From Pigmentiphaga sp. NML030171 (lineage in GTDB: Bacteria; Pseudomonadota; Gammaproteobacteria; Burkholderiales; Burkholderiaceae_B): a stretch of DNA of 64,000 nucleotides. Both the position numbers and the translations under genes were made by a program. Positions 1 through 7,713 of this stretch are shown here, piece after piece; within the stretch, counting starts at the first letter, position 1, and the number at the start of each line of letters is the position of its first letter. The stretch covers positions 248,001 to 312,000 of the forward strand of contig NZ_NINX01000033.1 in the NCBI RefSeq assembly GCF_002188635.1, read 5' to 3'. The notes below the pieces were generated by a model, which saw nothing but the letters and a program-made list of their open reading frames with translations, was not told where the DNA came from and ran no database searches.

Positions 1-276
1 TCGGCCCGCTTGTTGTTGTAACGCAGCATCCTCCGGCGCGTGCGCGAACGGCGCGCGCCATGGCGCGCGCAAACCCTCTTCTCCATACCACAGCCCTACG
101 GTGCGATGCTGCGTCGCATGATCGTTGCGATGCGCATCGACCCTTGCCGCGCCTTGCCCGCGCGGTCGCGAATGCGCCGCCCCGCGCGGCCCTCCGGGCC
201 ACGCCGAGCGCCGTGCCGTGCTCAACCGGGCATACAATGTTCGTTCACGTGCCGCTACTGTTCTATATATAAAACA

Positions 277-1542
277 ATGGATTCTTCGCTTACCGATAAG
301 GCGCTCGCCTATCATCAGTTCCCCATCGCCGGAAAGATCTCCGTCGTCCCCACCAAGCCGCTCGACAACCAGCACGACCTGTCGCTGGCCTATTCGCCGG
401 GTGTCGCCGCCGCGTGCGAAGCCATCGCCAACGACCAGCAGGCCACGCGCTACTACACGTCGCGCTCGAACCTGGTGGCGGTCATCTCGAACGGCACCGC
501 CGTGCTCGGCCTGGGCAACATCGGGCCGTACGCCGCCAAGCCGGTCATGGAAGGCAAGGCCTGCCTGTTCCAGAAGTTCGCAGGCATCAACGTCTTCGAC
601 ATCGAGCTGGCCGAGACGGATCCCGACAAGCTGGTCGACGCCATCGCGATGATGGAGCCCACGTTCGGCGGCATCAATCTCGAGGACATCAAGGCGCCCG
701 AGTGCTTCTACATCGAGCGCCGGCTGACCGAGCGCATGTCGATCCCGGTCTTCCACGACGACCAGCACGGCACGGCCATCGTCGCCTCCGCCGGCATCGT
801 CAATGGCCTGAAGCTGGCCGAGAAGTCGCTGGACCAGGTCAAGCTGGTCTGCTCGGGCGCCGGCGCCGCGGCCATCGCCTGCCTGGACCTGCTGGTGCGC
901 CAGGGGCTGAAGAAGGAAAACATCCTGCTGGTGGATTCCAAGGGCGTGGTCTACGAAGGCCGCGACGCGTCCATGGAGTTCAACAAGTCGCGCTATGCCA
1001 CCACCAGCACCGCGCGCACGCTGGCCGATGCGGTCAAGGACGCCGACGTCTTCCTGGGATGCTCCGCCGCCGGACTGCTGACCCCGGAGATGGTCTCGAC
1101 CATGGCGCTGCGCCCCCTGATCCTGGCGCTGGCCAATCCCGAACCCGAGATCCGTCCGGAAGTGGCCCGCGCCGTCCGCTCGGACTGCCTGATCGCGACG
1201 GGTCGTTCGGACTACCCGAACCAGGTCAACAACGTCCTCTGCTTCCCCTTCCTGTTCCGCGGTGCGCTGGACGTGGACGCCATGCGCATCACCGACGAGA
1301 TGAAGCTCGCCTGCGTGAACGCCATCGCCAATCTCGCGCAGCAGCCCATCCCGCCCGAAGTCGCCAAGGCCTATCCCAACCACAAGCTGGAATTCGGCCC
1401 CGACTACTTCATTCCCACGCCGTTCGATCCCCGCCTGATCAGCGAAGTCGCGTCCGCCGTCGCACTGGCCGCGATGGATTCGGGCGTCGCGCGCCGTCCC
1501 ATCGGCGACATCGACGCCTACCGCCAGTCGCTGCTGAAGTAG
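277..1542 (+). CDS. NAD(P)-dependent malic enzyme, short form
   Basis: Oxidative decarboxylation of malate to pyruvate in the cytosol. Visible family motifs in the 421-residue product: SPGVA near 40, EGKACLF with Lys94, NLEDIK near 135, metal-binding FHDDQHGT at 159-166, and a dinucleotide-binding GAGAAA at 195-200 followed by LLVD with Asp220, which hints at NAD preference. The protein ends just after the malic/NAD domains, so it lacks the phosphotransacetylase domain of the long (about 760 aa) MaeB hybrids. The frame is open from the left edge, but family similarity begins at ATG 277. No convincing Shine-Dalgarno precedes this ATG, and a TATATA element lies only 8 bp upstream, so the leader may be very short. 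It stands alone, followed by a hairpin. Confidence 0.93.
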   Translation: MDSSLTDKALAYHQFPIAGKISVVPTKPLDNQHDLSLAYSPGVAAACEAIANDQQATRYYTSRSNLVAVISNGTAVLGLGNIGPYAAKPVMEGKACLFQKFAGINVFDIELAETDPDKLVDAIAMMEPTFGGINLEDIKAPECFYIERRLTERMSIPVFHDDQHGTAIVASAGIVNGLKLAEKSLDQVKLVCSGAGAAAIACLDLLVRQGLKKENILLVDSKGVVYEGRDASMEFNKSRYATTSTARTLADAVKDADVFLGCSAAGLLTPEMVSTMALRPLILALANPEPEIRPEVARAVRSDCLIATGRSDYPNQVNNVLCFPFLFRGALDVDAMRITDEMKLACVNAIANLAQQPIPPEVAKAYPNHKLEFGPDYFIPTPFDPRLISEVASAVALAAMDSGVARRPIGDIDAYRQSLLK

Positions 1543-1563
1543 TCTTCCCACACGCTGGCGCAG

Positions 1564-1591
1564 GAGCGGAACGGCAATTTGCCTTCCGCTC
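1564..1591 (+). terminator. Hairpin after malic enzyme gene
   Basis: GAGCGGAA pairs with TTCCGCTC, and an inner GGC/GCC pair closes an AATTT loop with one bulged C. It lies 22 bp after the malic enzyme stop codon. There is no U-tract, so it may be a terminator or an mRNA 3'-end stabiliser. Confidence 0.4.
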
Positions 1592-1666
1592 TGGCGGCGA
1601 GCGGATCATCACCTGCTGGATACCCATCCGGGGCACAGCGGATCCGGCTCCGCCGGTCCGCCAGTG

Positions 1667-1705
1667 CCGCCCCTTGGGGGACGCGCGAAGCGCGTAGGGG
1701 GGATC
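1667..1705. repeat. GC-rich palindromic intergenic element
   Basis: A CCCC...GGGGG-type element with a central ACGCGC-GAA-GCGCGT hairpin sits just before the D-2-hydroxyacid dehydrogenase gene. A related CCCCCTACGC-type hairpin occurs at about 11672-11691. The form resembles dispersed palindromic elements found between genes in Burkholderiales genomes. Copy number cannot be judged from one window. Confidence 0.4.
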
Positions 1706-1724
1706 CATCCATAGAGGGCTTCTC

Positions 1725-2690
1725 ATGTCGTCGTTCACGCACAAGATCGTCTTCCTGGACCGGGCCAGCCTGCAGGCCACCATCCGGCCGCCCGCCTTCT
1801 CCCACGCCTGGGTCGATCACGAGATCACTTCCCGCGATGAGGTCGTGGCGCGATTGAAGGATGCGTCCATCGCCGTCACCAACAAGGTGCCGCTGCGCCG
1901 CGCCGAGCTGGACCAGTTGCCCGCGCTGAAGATGATCGCCGTGGCGGCGACGGGCACGGACATCATCGACCTGGCCGCCTGCCAGGAACGCGGCATCGTC
2001 GTGTCGAACATCCGCAACTACGCCACCGCCTCGCTGCCCGAGCATACCTTCGCGCTCATCCTGGCGTTGCGCCGCAACCTGCGCGCCTATGCCGCCGACG
2101 TCGAAGCCGGCAAGTGGCAGCGGTCGCAGCAGTTCTGCTTCCTCGACTACCCCATACGCGACCTGTCCGGCAGCCGGCTGGGCATCGTCGGCTACGGCGC
2201 GCTGGGCCGGTCGGTGGCCGCGCTGGGCCGCGCCTTCGGCATGGAGATCTGCGTCGCCAGCCGCTCGCCGGTGGACGAGCCGGGCATCGTGAACCTGCCC
2301 CTGCCGGAGCTGCTGCGCACCTCGGACGTCGTCACGCTGCACCTGCCGCTCAGCGCCGCCACGCGCAACATGATCGGCCGCGCCGAACTGGCATCCATGA
2401 AACCCACCGCGCTGCTCATCAACACCGCCCGCGGCGGGCTGGTGGACGAAGCGGCGCTGGCCGAGGCCCTGCGCGCCGGCACCATCGCCGGCGCCGGCTT
2501 CGACGTGGCCGACGGCGAACCGCCCGCCGACGCCAATCCGCTGCTGCACGTCAGGCAACCCAATTTCATCCTGACCCCGCACGTGGCCTGGGCCAGCCAG
2601 GAAGCCATGCAGACGCTGGCCGACCAACTGGTGGACAACCTGGAAGCGTTCGTCGCGGGCAAGCCGCGCAACGTGGTCCTGCCGAAGTAA
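1725..2690 (+). CDS. D-2-hydroxyacid dehydrogenase (glycerate/hydroxypyruvate type)
   Basis: NAD(P)-dependent reduction of a 2-oxoacid such as hydroxypyruvate or glyoxylate, or the reverse. The 321-residue protein has the family layout: a split catalytic domain around a Rossmann domain with GYGALG at 156-161, and the catalytic trio Arg236 (NTARGG), Glu265 (DGEPP) and His286 (TPHVAW). Length matches single-domain-pair family members without an ACT domain. The ATG is preceded by an AGGG-rich stretch that can serve as ribosome site. A perfect 36-bp palindrome follows 22 bp after the stop. Exact substrate cannot be read from the sequence. Confidence 0.9.
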   Translation: MSSFTHKIVFLDRASLQATIRPPAFSHAWVDHEITSRDEVVARLKDASIAVTNKVPLRRAELDQLPALKMIAVAATGTDIIDLAACQERGIVVSNIRNYATASLPEHTFALILALRRNLRAYAADVEAGKWQRSQQFCFLDYPIRDLSGSRLGIVGYGALGRSVAALGRAFGMEICVASRSPVDEPGIVNLPLPELLRTSDVVTLHLPLSAATRNMIGRAELASMKPTALLINTARGGLVDEAALAEALRAGTIAGAGFDVADGEPPADANPLLHVRQPNFILTPHVAWASQEAMQTLADQLVDNLEAFVAGKPRNVVLPK

Positions 2691-2712
2691 TACTCGCGCA
2701 TACGCGCAATTC

Positions 2713-2748
2713 CTCATGGACGATCGGTGGCCACCGATCGTCCATGAG
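2713..2748. repeat. Perfect 36-bp palindrome
   Basis: Two 18-bp arms (left arm CTCATGGACGATCGGTGG) meet with no spacer, giving an exact inverted repeat between the dehydrogenase stop and the Rpn-like nuclease start. No T-run follows on either strand, so it is not a classical intrinsic terminator. It could be a bidirectional transcript end, a protein site or a trace of a mobile element. Confidence 0.85.
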
Positions 2749-2792
2749 CACGGGACGGGGGCTAGGGTAGAGGGGTCTTCCAAGGAACTCTC

Positions 2793-3872
2793 ATGCAGCC
2801 CACCATCGGCTTCGTCCCGTCCTCCGCCCCCAGGCCCGCCTTCACGGAAACCTTCACGCTGTCGGAGCCGGGGCAGCCGCTTCCGGCAGATCCCTCCCGA
2901 CGGGCGCCGCCCCCTCTGCTCGACCTGCGCAATGACTTGGTCTTCAAGCTCTTGTTCACGCGCGCGCCACATCTGCTGGCCGACCTGATCAACGCCGTGC
3001 GCCACGACGAGACTCCGATCGTCGTCGAACGCATCCTCAACCCCCAGCTCGATGCCAGTGATCTGGACGGCAAGACCATCGTGCTGGATCTGCACGCGCG
3101 CGACGCGAGCGGCCAGCTCTACAACATCGAGATGCAGGTACGGCGCTACGAGCGCTGGCCGGCCCGCAGCGCCTACTACCTGGCCCGCACGCTGTCCGAG
3201 CAGATCCAGCGAGGCCAGGACTATGAACTGCTGAAGCCGGCGATTGCCATCCATTTCCTGGCGCACGATCTGTTCGACGATCCGGGGCAGGCGGACTGGC
3301 GTTTCGAATTGCGCGACCGGCGCCAGCCCGCGATACGACTGGGCAAGGAACTCCAACTGCATATAATCGAGCTAACCAAGGCGGAGCGCCTGGGGTGCCT
3401 GCCGGCGGCGCTGTCGGCCTGGGTCGCGTGCTTCCAGCACGGATGGGAGGAAGCCAGCATGAAGGACATCACCCACGAACCGGTGCGTGAAGCGGTCGGC
3501 AGGCTGAAGGTCCTGACCATGGACGAAGATGCGCGCTGGCGCGCGTATGCCCGCGAGAAGGCAATCGCCGACGATGCGGCGGCGCTGGCCTACGCGACTC
3601 GGACTGGGTTGGAACGGGGCCTCGAGCAAGGCCGAGCGCGAGGACTTGAACAAGGTCTCGAACAAGGTCTCGAACAAGGCCTGGCCCAAGGCCTTGCCCA
3701 AGGTCGCCGGCAAGGCGAATCCGCCCTGCTCGAACGCCTCCTGGCCCGCCGCTTCGGCCCCCTGCCCGATGCCACGATCCAGCGCCTGCGCGACGCGTCG
3801 GACGCCGACTTGGAAACCTGGTCCGTCAGCGTACTGGATGCCGCGACGCTGGCCGAAGTGTTCGGCGACTAG
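2793..3872 (+). CDS. Rpn-family PD-(D/E)XK nuclease/putative transposase, DUF4351-like C-terminus
   Basis: Recombination-promoting nuclease (Rpn, 'PD-(D/E)XK transposase') family; related E. coli proteins cut DNA and raise recA-independent recombination. The opening RNDLVFKLLF and the run KTIVLDLHARD...YNIEMQ (about residues 95-115) give the D...ExQ nuclease core. The C-terminal third carries a GLEQ/GLAQ tetrapeptide tandem repeat. It is followed by a DUF4351-like helix pair (ESALLERLLARRFG) that usually ends these proteins. AAGGAACT precedes ATG 2793. Length, 359 aa, is normal and the frame is intact. It is a single gene with no terminal repeats of an insertion sequence, next to a perfect palindrome. 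Confidence 0.85.
   Translation: MQPTIGFVPSSAPRPAFTETFTLSEPGQPLPADPSRRAPPPLLDLRNDLVFKLLFTRAPHLLADLINAVRHDETPIVVERILNPQLDASDLDGKTIVLDLHARDASGQLYNIEMQVRRYERWPARSAYYLARTLSEQIQRGQDYELLKPAIAIHFLAHDLFDDPGQADWRFELRDRRQPAIRLGKELQLHIIELTKAERLGCLPAALSAWVACFQHGWEEASMKDITHEPVREAVGRLKVLTMDEDARWRAYAREKAIADDAAALAYATRTGLERGLEQGRARGLEQGLEQGLEQGLAQGLAQGRRQGESALLERLLARRFGPLPDATIQRLRDASDADLETWSVSVLDAATLAEVFGD
3607..3717 (+). repeat. 12-bp in-gene tandem repeat (GLEQ repeat)
   Basis: A run of near-identical 12-bp units such as GGTCTCGAACAA lies inside the Rpn-like gene and encodes (G-L-E/A-Q)n. It is probably a charged helical linker. Unit number is likely to vary between strains by slippage, always in frame. Confidence 0.8.
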
Positions 3873-3878
3873 GCGACG

Positions 3879-4589
3879 CTACACGCCGCTCGACTCCTGC
3901 CGCCAGCGTCCATACCCCGCCGCCCGCAGTTCACAGGCAGGGCAAGTCCCGCATCCGTAGCCCCAGTCGAATCTCTTGCTGCGATCGCCCAGGTAGCAGG
4001 TATGGCTGTGCTCGGCCACGACCTCGACCAGCGCGTCGCCGCCCAGGTCCTGGGCCAGTTGCCAGGTCCGGGCCTTGTCCAGCCACATCAGCGGCGTCTC
4101 GAAGGTGAAACGCTGCCCCATGCCCAGCGACACCGCGACCTGCAAGGCCTTGACGGTATCGTCGCGGCAATCGGGATAGCCGGAGAAATCGGTTTCGCAC
4201 ATGCCGCCGACCACGACCTCCAGCCCGCGGCGATAGGCCAGCGCCGCGGCCATGGTCAGGAAGACCAGGTTGCGTCCTGGCACGAAGGTATTGGGCAGTC
4301 CGGCATCGGTCAGCCTGATCTCGGTATCGCGCGTGAGCGCGGTGTCGCTCAGGGCGCCCAGCACCGACAGGTCGATGGCGTGGTCCTCGCCCAGCCGGGG
4401 CGACCAGGACGGGAAGCGGGCGTGGATCTCGCGCAGCACGTTGCGGCGGGCATCGAGTTCCACGCGATGGCGCTGACCGTAGTCGAAGCCCACGGTCTCG
4501 ACCCTGGCGTAGCGGTCGAGCGCCCAGGCCAGGCAGGTGGTGGAGTCCTGGCCACCGGAGAACAGGACGAGTGCCTTGCGCGCGTCCAT
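3879..4589 (-). CDS. queC: 7-cyano-7-deazaguanine (preQ0) synthase
   Basis: ATP-dependent conversion of 7-carboxy-7-deazaguanine to preQ0 in queuosine biosynthesis. The 236-residue product starts with the ATP-pyrophosphatase loop [11 protein letters not shown] (residues 9-19) and ends with the zinc cysteine cluster CGTCPAC plus an upstream Cys. The middle block [16 protein letters not shown] is typical. The start overlaps by 1 nt (TGATG) with the stop of the small lipoprotein gene upstream, so translation is probably coupled. No preQ1-riboswitch-like leader was recognised. Other queuosine genes are not in the window. Confidence 0.95.
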   Translation of the reverse strand: MDARKALVLFSGGQDSTTCLAWALDRYARVETVGFDYGQRHRVELDARRNVLREIHARFPSWSPRLGEDHAIDLSVLGALSDTALTRDTEIRLTDAGLPNTFVPGRNLVFLTMAAALAYRRGLEVVVGGMCETDFSGYPDCRDDTVKALQVAVSLGMGQRFTFETPLMWLDKARTWQLAQDLGGDALVEVVAEHSHTCYLGDRSKRFDWGYGCGTCPACELRAAGYGRWRQESSGV

Positions 4590-4750
4590 CAGTCGATCAC
4601 CGCGGCGCAGGCGTCGGTGGGCGCGGCGGCGATATCACCCACCACGGGGACGATCTTGAGACCGGCGGAGGCGATGCGGCAAGGCGCGGCCACCACGCCG
4701 CAACCATTCAGCGCGGTCGCGCAGGCGAAGGCAAGCAGAAGACTTTTCAT
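4589..4750 (-). CDS. Small putative lipoprotein (DUF6726-like)
   Basis: A 53-residue protein with a lipoprotein signal: a short basic start, a hydrophobic stretch and lipobox L-N-G-C (Cys17). The mature part is about 37 residues with three more cysteines. Start ATG 4750 is chosen because it begins the signal peptide directly and CAGGAG-type purines lie just upstream. Its TGA overlaps the queC ATG by 1 nt. Function is unknown; the queC link may be only positional. The pattern [14 protein letters not shown] matches my memory of the DUF6726 family, which should be checked. Confidence 0.7.
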   Translation of the reverse strand: MKSLLLAFACATALNGCGVVAAPCRIASAGLKIVPVVGDIAAAPTDACAAVID

Positions 4751-4847
4751 GTAACCCTGGCAGGAGTGTCGTGCGTGTCGCCACCAGGGTAGCACTATGG
4801 GATGGCATGTCGTGCACCGGGAGCCCGCGGCCCCCGGAACGCCCCCG

Positions 4848-6080
4848 TCAGGCCTTGGCCAGGACCGGCTTGGCACGCGGCCGGCCGAGATCCGGCAGGA
4901 AGGCGGTCAAGAGACCCAGCAGCGGCAGGAACGAGCACAGGTGGTAGACGTATTCGATGCTGGTCACGTCGGCCACCTTGCCCAGCACCGCGGCACCCAG
5001 GCCGCCCATGCCGAAGGCGAAGCCGAAGAACAGGCCCGAGACGGTGCCTACCTTGCCCGGCATCAGCTCCTGGGCGAACACCAGGATCGCGGAGAAGGCC
5101 GACGCCAGGATCAGGCCGATGACGAAGCTCAGGACGCCGGTCCATGCCAGTCCCACATAGGGCAGCACGAGCGCAAACGGCGCCACGCCCAGGATGGAGC
5201 CCCAGATCACCTTCTTGCGGCCGATGCGGTCGCCGATGGGGCCGCCCAGTATCGTGCCCAGGGCCACCGCGATCAGGAAGGCGAACAGGTGCATCTGCGC
5301 GGCCTGCACCGACACGTCGAAGCGGTGCATCAGGTAGAAGGTGTAGTAGCTCGTGAAGCTGGCCATGTAGAAATACTTGGAGAACAGCAGCGTGAGCAGG
5401 ATGGCCATCGAGCCCGTGACGGTCCCGCGGCTGAGCGTGGGCGCGGGCGCCGCCGGCCGGGCCTTGCGCGGGCCGGACAGGTGCTGCCGCTTGTACCAGG
5501 CACCCACCTGATAAAGCACGACCATGGCCAGCAGCGCGGCCAGCGCGAACCACGCCAGGCTGTCCTGGCCGCGCGGAATGATGAACCAGGCGGCCAGCAG
5601 CGGTCCCATGGCGCTGCCGGCGTTGCCGCCCACCTGGAAAATGGACTGCGCCAGGCCGTGGCGGCCGCCCGACACCAGGCGCGCGACGCGCGAGGATTCG
5701 GGATGGAAGATGGACGATCCGGTGCCCAGCAGCGCCGCGGCCACCAGCAGCATGGCGTAGTTGGGCGCGAAGGCCAGCAGCACGATGCCGGCCATGCTGC
5801 ACGCCATGCCCATGGGCAGCGAATAGGGCTTGGGATTGCGGTCGGTGTACAGGCCGACCAGCGGCTGCAGCAGCGAGGCGGTCAACTGGTAGAGCAGCGT
5901 GATCAGGCCGATCTGGGTGAACGACAGCGAAAACTCGCTTTTCAACAGCGGATACACCGCCAGGATCAGCGACTGCAGCATGTCGTTCAGGAAGTGCGAG
6001 AAGCTGATCGCGCCCAGTATCTTGAAACCGGTGCGTTCAGCCTGGGCGGGCGGAACTTGGGCAGGGTTGACGCTTTGCAT
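4848..6080 (-). CDS. fsr: MFS exporter, fosmidomycin-resistance (Fsr) type
   Basis: Inner-membrane drug:proton antiporter of about 12 helices (410 aa). Family signs are SFSHFLNDMLQSLILAVYPLLK near the N-terminus, QLTASLLQPLVGLYTDR and FHPESSRVARLVSGGRHGLAQSIFQVGGNAGSA-type loops, split here into readable blocks. ATG 6080 is preferred over upstream in-frame codons because those would run into the shared promoter. It is transcribed away from an AraC regulator at 6188, and the intergenic space has mirror-image TATTTTCG repeats. Fsr proteins export fosmidomycin and related compounds; the natural substrate here is unknown. Confidence 0.88.
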   Translation of the reverse strand: MQSVNPAQVPPAQAERTGFKILGAISFSHFLNDMLQSLILAVYPLLKSEFSLSFTQIGLITLLYQLTASLLQPLVGLYTDRNPKPYSLPMGMACSMAGIVLLAFAPNYAMLLVAAALLGTGSSIFHPESSRVARLVSGGRHGLAQSIFQVGGNAGSAMGPLLAAWFIIPRGQDSLAWFALAALLAMVVLYQVGAWYKRQHLSGPRKARPAAPAPTLSRGTVTGSMAILLTLLFSKYFYMASFTSYYTFYLMHRFDVSVQAAQMHLFAFLIAVALGTILGGPIGDRIGRKKVIWGSILGVAPFALVLPYVGLAWTGVLSFVIGLILASAFSAILVFAQELMPGKVGTVSGLFFGFAFGMGGLGAAVLGKVADVTSIEYVYHLCSFLPLLGLLTAFLPDLGRPRAKPVLAKA

Positions 6081-6115
6081 GGAGTCTCTGGAGATGCCCG
6101 ATGGGCTCAGGGTTT

Positions 6116-6168
6116 TTACGTATTTTCGTAAGCGTACCTGTCCAGATTGCGCCTGTCTTGCGAAAATA
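6116..6168. promoter_or_regulatory. Divergent fsr/araC operator region
   Basis: TATTTTCGTAAG (6121-6132) and CTTGCGAAAATA (6157-6168) form a 12-bp inverted pair with one mismatch. The first half also contains TTACG-N6-CGTAA. The region lies between the divergent exporter and AraC-type genes and is AT-richer than its surroundings. The likely ligand is the adjacent AraC regulator. Confidence 0.55.
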
Positions 6169-6187
6169 AGGCACACGCCTTCTAGAA

Positions 6188-6967
6188 ATGGACAAAAGCT
6201 CCCATTTTCCCGACTACCACGACTACGACCGCCGCGAGCGGCCGGTCACGGCCATGGCCAAGGACTTCCCGCCGGACTACCGCACCGGGCCGCACCAGCA
6301 CCCTTCGGGTCAACTGGTCTACGCCCTGTACGGCGTGGTGGTCGCGCATACCGAGATGGGCCGGTGGGTGGTGCCGCCCACCCGGGCCCTATGGATGCCG
6401 CCCGCCGTGCGCCACGAGTTGCGCATGGTGGGCGCGGTGCGGATGCGCACCGCCTACATCCACGCGGAAGCCGCCCGGCAACTGCCGCCCCACTGCTCGG
6501 TCATGGCGATCTCGCCGCTGCTGCGCGAGCTGATCCTGGCGGCGATCGACATCCAGGGCCCCTACGACGAAGATACCCGCGACGGCCGGGTAATGCGGCT
6601 GCTGCTGGATGAACTGCGGCAACTGCCCACGCTGCCGCTGCGCCTGCCCCGGCCCGCAGACCCGCGCCTGCAGGCGGTGTGCGAAGCCATCGTCGCCGCT
6701 CCCGACGACAAGACCACCGCCCAGGGCTGGGCGGCCCGGCTGGGCGTGGACGCCAAGACCGTGCACCGTCTTTTCGTGCGCGAGACCGGCATGACCTTCG
6801 GCCAGTGGCGCCAGCAGGCCCGGCTGCTGGAGGCGCTGGAGCGCCTGGCCGAAGGGGCGAAGATCCTGGATGTGTCGCTGGAGCTGGGCTATGCCAGCCC
6901 CAGCGCGTTCTCGACCATGTTCAAGCGGCAGTTCGGCGTGGCGCCGAGCGCCTTCTTCGACCAATAG
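6188..6967 (+). CDS. AraC-family regulator with N-terminal cupin
   Basis: A 259-residue DNA-binding protein. The N-terminal cupin half contains HQHPSGQLVYAL and RALWMPPAVRHEL. The C-terminal half has the double helix-turn-helix of AraC proteins (AARLGVDAKTVHRLF, then SLELGYASPSAFSTMFKRQFG). This cupin-HTH layout is common for regulators encoded beside MFS exporters. It is divergent from fsr with 107 bp between starts, so control of the exporter gene and of itself is likely. Inducer unknown. Confidence 0.88.
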   Translation: MDKSSHFPDYHDYDRRERPVTAMAKDFPPDYRTGPHQHPSGQLVYALYGVVVAHTEMGRWVVPPTRALWMPPAVRHELRMVGAVRMRTAYIHAEAARQLPPHCSVMAISPLLRELILAAIDIQGPYDEDTRDGRVMRLLLDELRQLPTLPLRLPRPADPRLQAVCEAIVAAPDDKTTAQGWAARLGVDAKTVHRLFVRETGMTFGQWRQQARLLEALERLAEGAKILDVSLELGYASPSAFSTMFKRQFGVAPSAFFDQ

Positions 6968-6979
6968 ACGGCCATTCGG

Positions 6980-7711
6980 TCAGGGTTGATCCAGGAAATC
7001 CGCGACGACGGCGTTGAACCAGTCCTCGCGCTCCAGATGCGCGGCGTGGCCGCAGCCCGGCAGTACGCACAGGCTGGCGCCTGGAATGGCCTGGCGCAGC
7101 GCCAGCGCGGCGTCGGGCGGATGCGAATGATCGTGCTCGCCCAGAACGACCAGCACCCGCGCCGTCACGCCATCGAGCCGCCCGGTGAAATCGGCACGCT
7201 GCATGGCCTCGATCGCCGCGCTGCCCGCCTGCTCCGACATGCGCGCCCCGTCTTCGACGCAAGCCGCATGACGCGGGTCGTCCTCCCCGCGCGCGAACCA
7301 CGTCGCCGTCACGCGGCGCACGCAGGACGCCACGCCGTCCTCGTGCAGCCGGGCGATGGTGCGCTCGGCCGGCTCGAAGCGCCGGCGCGGATCGATGCGC
7401 AGCCCCGCGCCGTACAGGACCGCGCGGCGCACGCGCTGCGGATGCGTGCGCAGCAGTTCCTGCACGACGAAGCCGGCCATCGAATGGCCCAGCGCGTCGA
7501 AACGCGCGAGCCCGTGCGCATCGGCCTGCCGCAAGGCCTCGGCGGCGAAGCCCGCGAGATCGAGGCAGGGCGGCTCGCCGCCGCGCGCACCGAACCCCGG
7601 CCAGTCGAAGGCCACGCAGCGGCGGTCCGCCAGCGCCGCCACGGTCGGCCGCCAGATGGCCGACGAAGCGCCGAAGCCGTGCAGCAACAGCAGGGGCGTG
7701 CCGTGCGCCAT
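6980..7711 (-). CDS. Alpha/beta hydrolase
   Basis: A 243-residue single-domain esterase/lactonase-type hydrolase. It has the oxyanion segment LLLHGFGAS, the nucleophile elbow GHSMAG with Ser77, an acid in VVLGEHDHS near 190 and the catalytic His in GCGHAAHLE near 220. The gene starts 2 bp after the stop of the Bug receptor gene, so the two are surely co-transcribed. It resembles 3-oxoadipate enol-lactonase and related carbon-carbon hydrolases, but the substrate cannot be assigned. It converges on the AraC gene. Confidence 0.85.
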   Translation of the reverse strand: MAHGTPLLLLHGFGASSAIWRPTVAALADRRCVAFDWPGFGARGGEPPCLDLAGFAAEALRQADAHGLARFDALGHSMAGFVVQELLRTHPQRVRRAVLYGAGLRIDPRRRFEPAERTIARLHEDGVASCVRRVTATWFARGEDDPRHAACVEDGARMSEQAGSAAIEAMQRADFTGRLDGVTARVLVVLGEHDHSHPPDAALALRQAIPGASLCVLPGCGHAAHLEREDWFNAVVADFLDQP

Positions 7712-7713
7712 CG

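Noticed and set aside
1-29. Possible 5' end of a leftward gene (ATG at 29, reading MLRYNNKRA off the left edge).
   Set aside because: Only nine codons are visible and GGAGG abuts the ATG with no spacing, so it cannot be supported as a gene.
3607-3717. Regularly spaced repeats that could suggest a CRISPR array.
   Set aside because: Units are 12 bp, contiguous, in frame and have no spacers; it is a protein-coding tandem repeat.
2793-3872. Insertion sequence based on the 'transposase' name of the Rpn-like family.
   Set aside because: No terminal inverted repeats or target duplication were found around the gene; the nearby palindrome is one-sided.
4751-4847. Possible preQ1 riboswitch before the lipoprotein/queC pair (ACCCTGG...CCAGGGT stem).
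   Set aside because: A single 7-bp stem with a long loop lacks the H-type pseudoknot and conserved tail of preQ1 aptamers.
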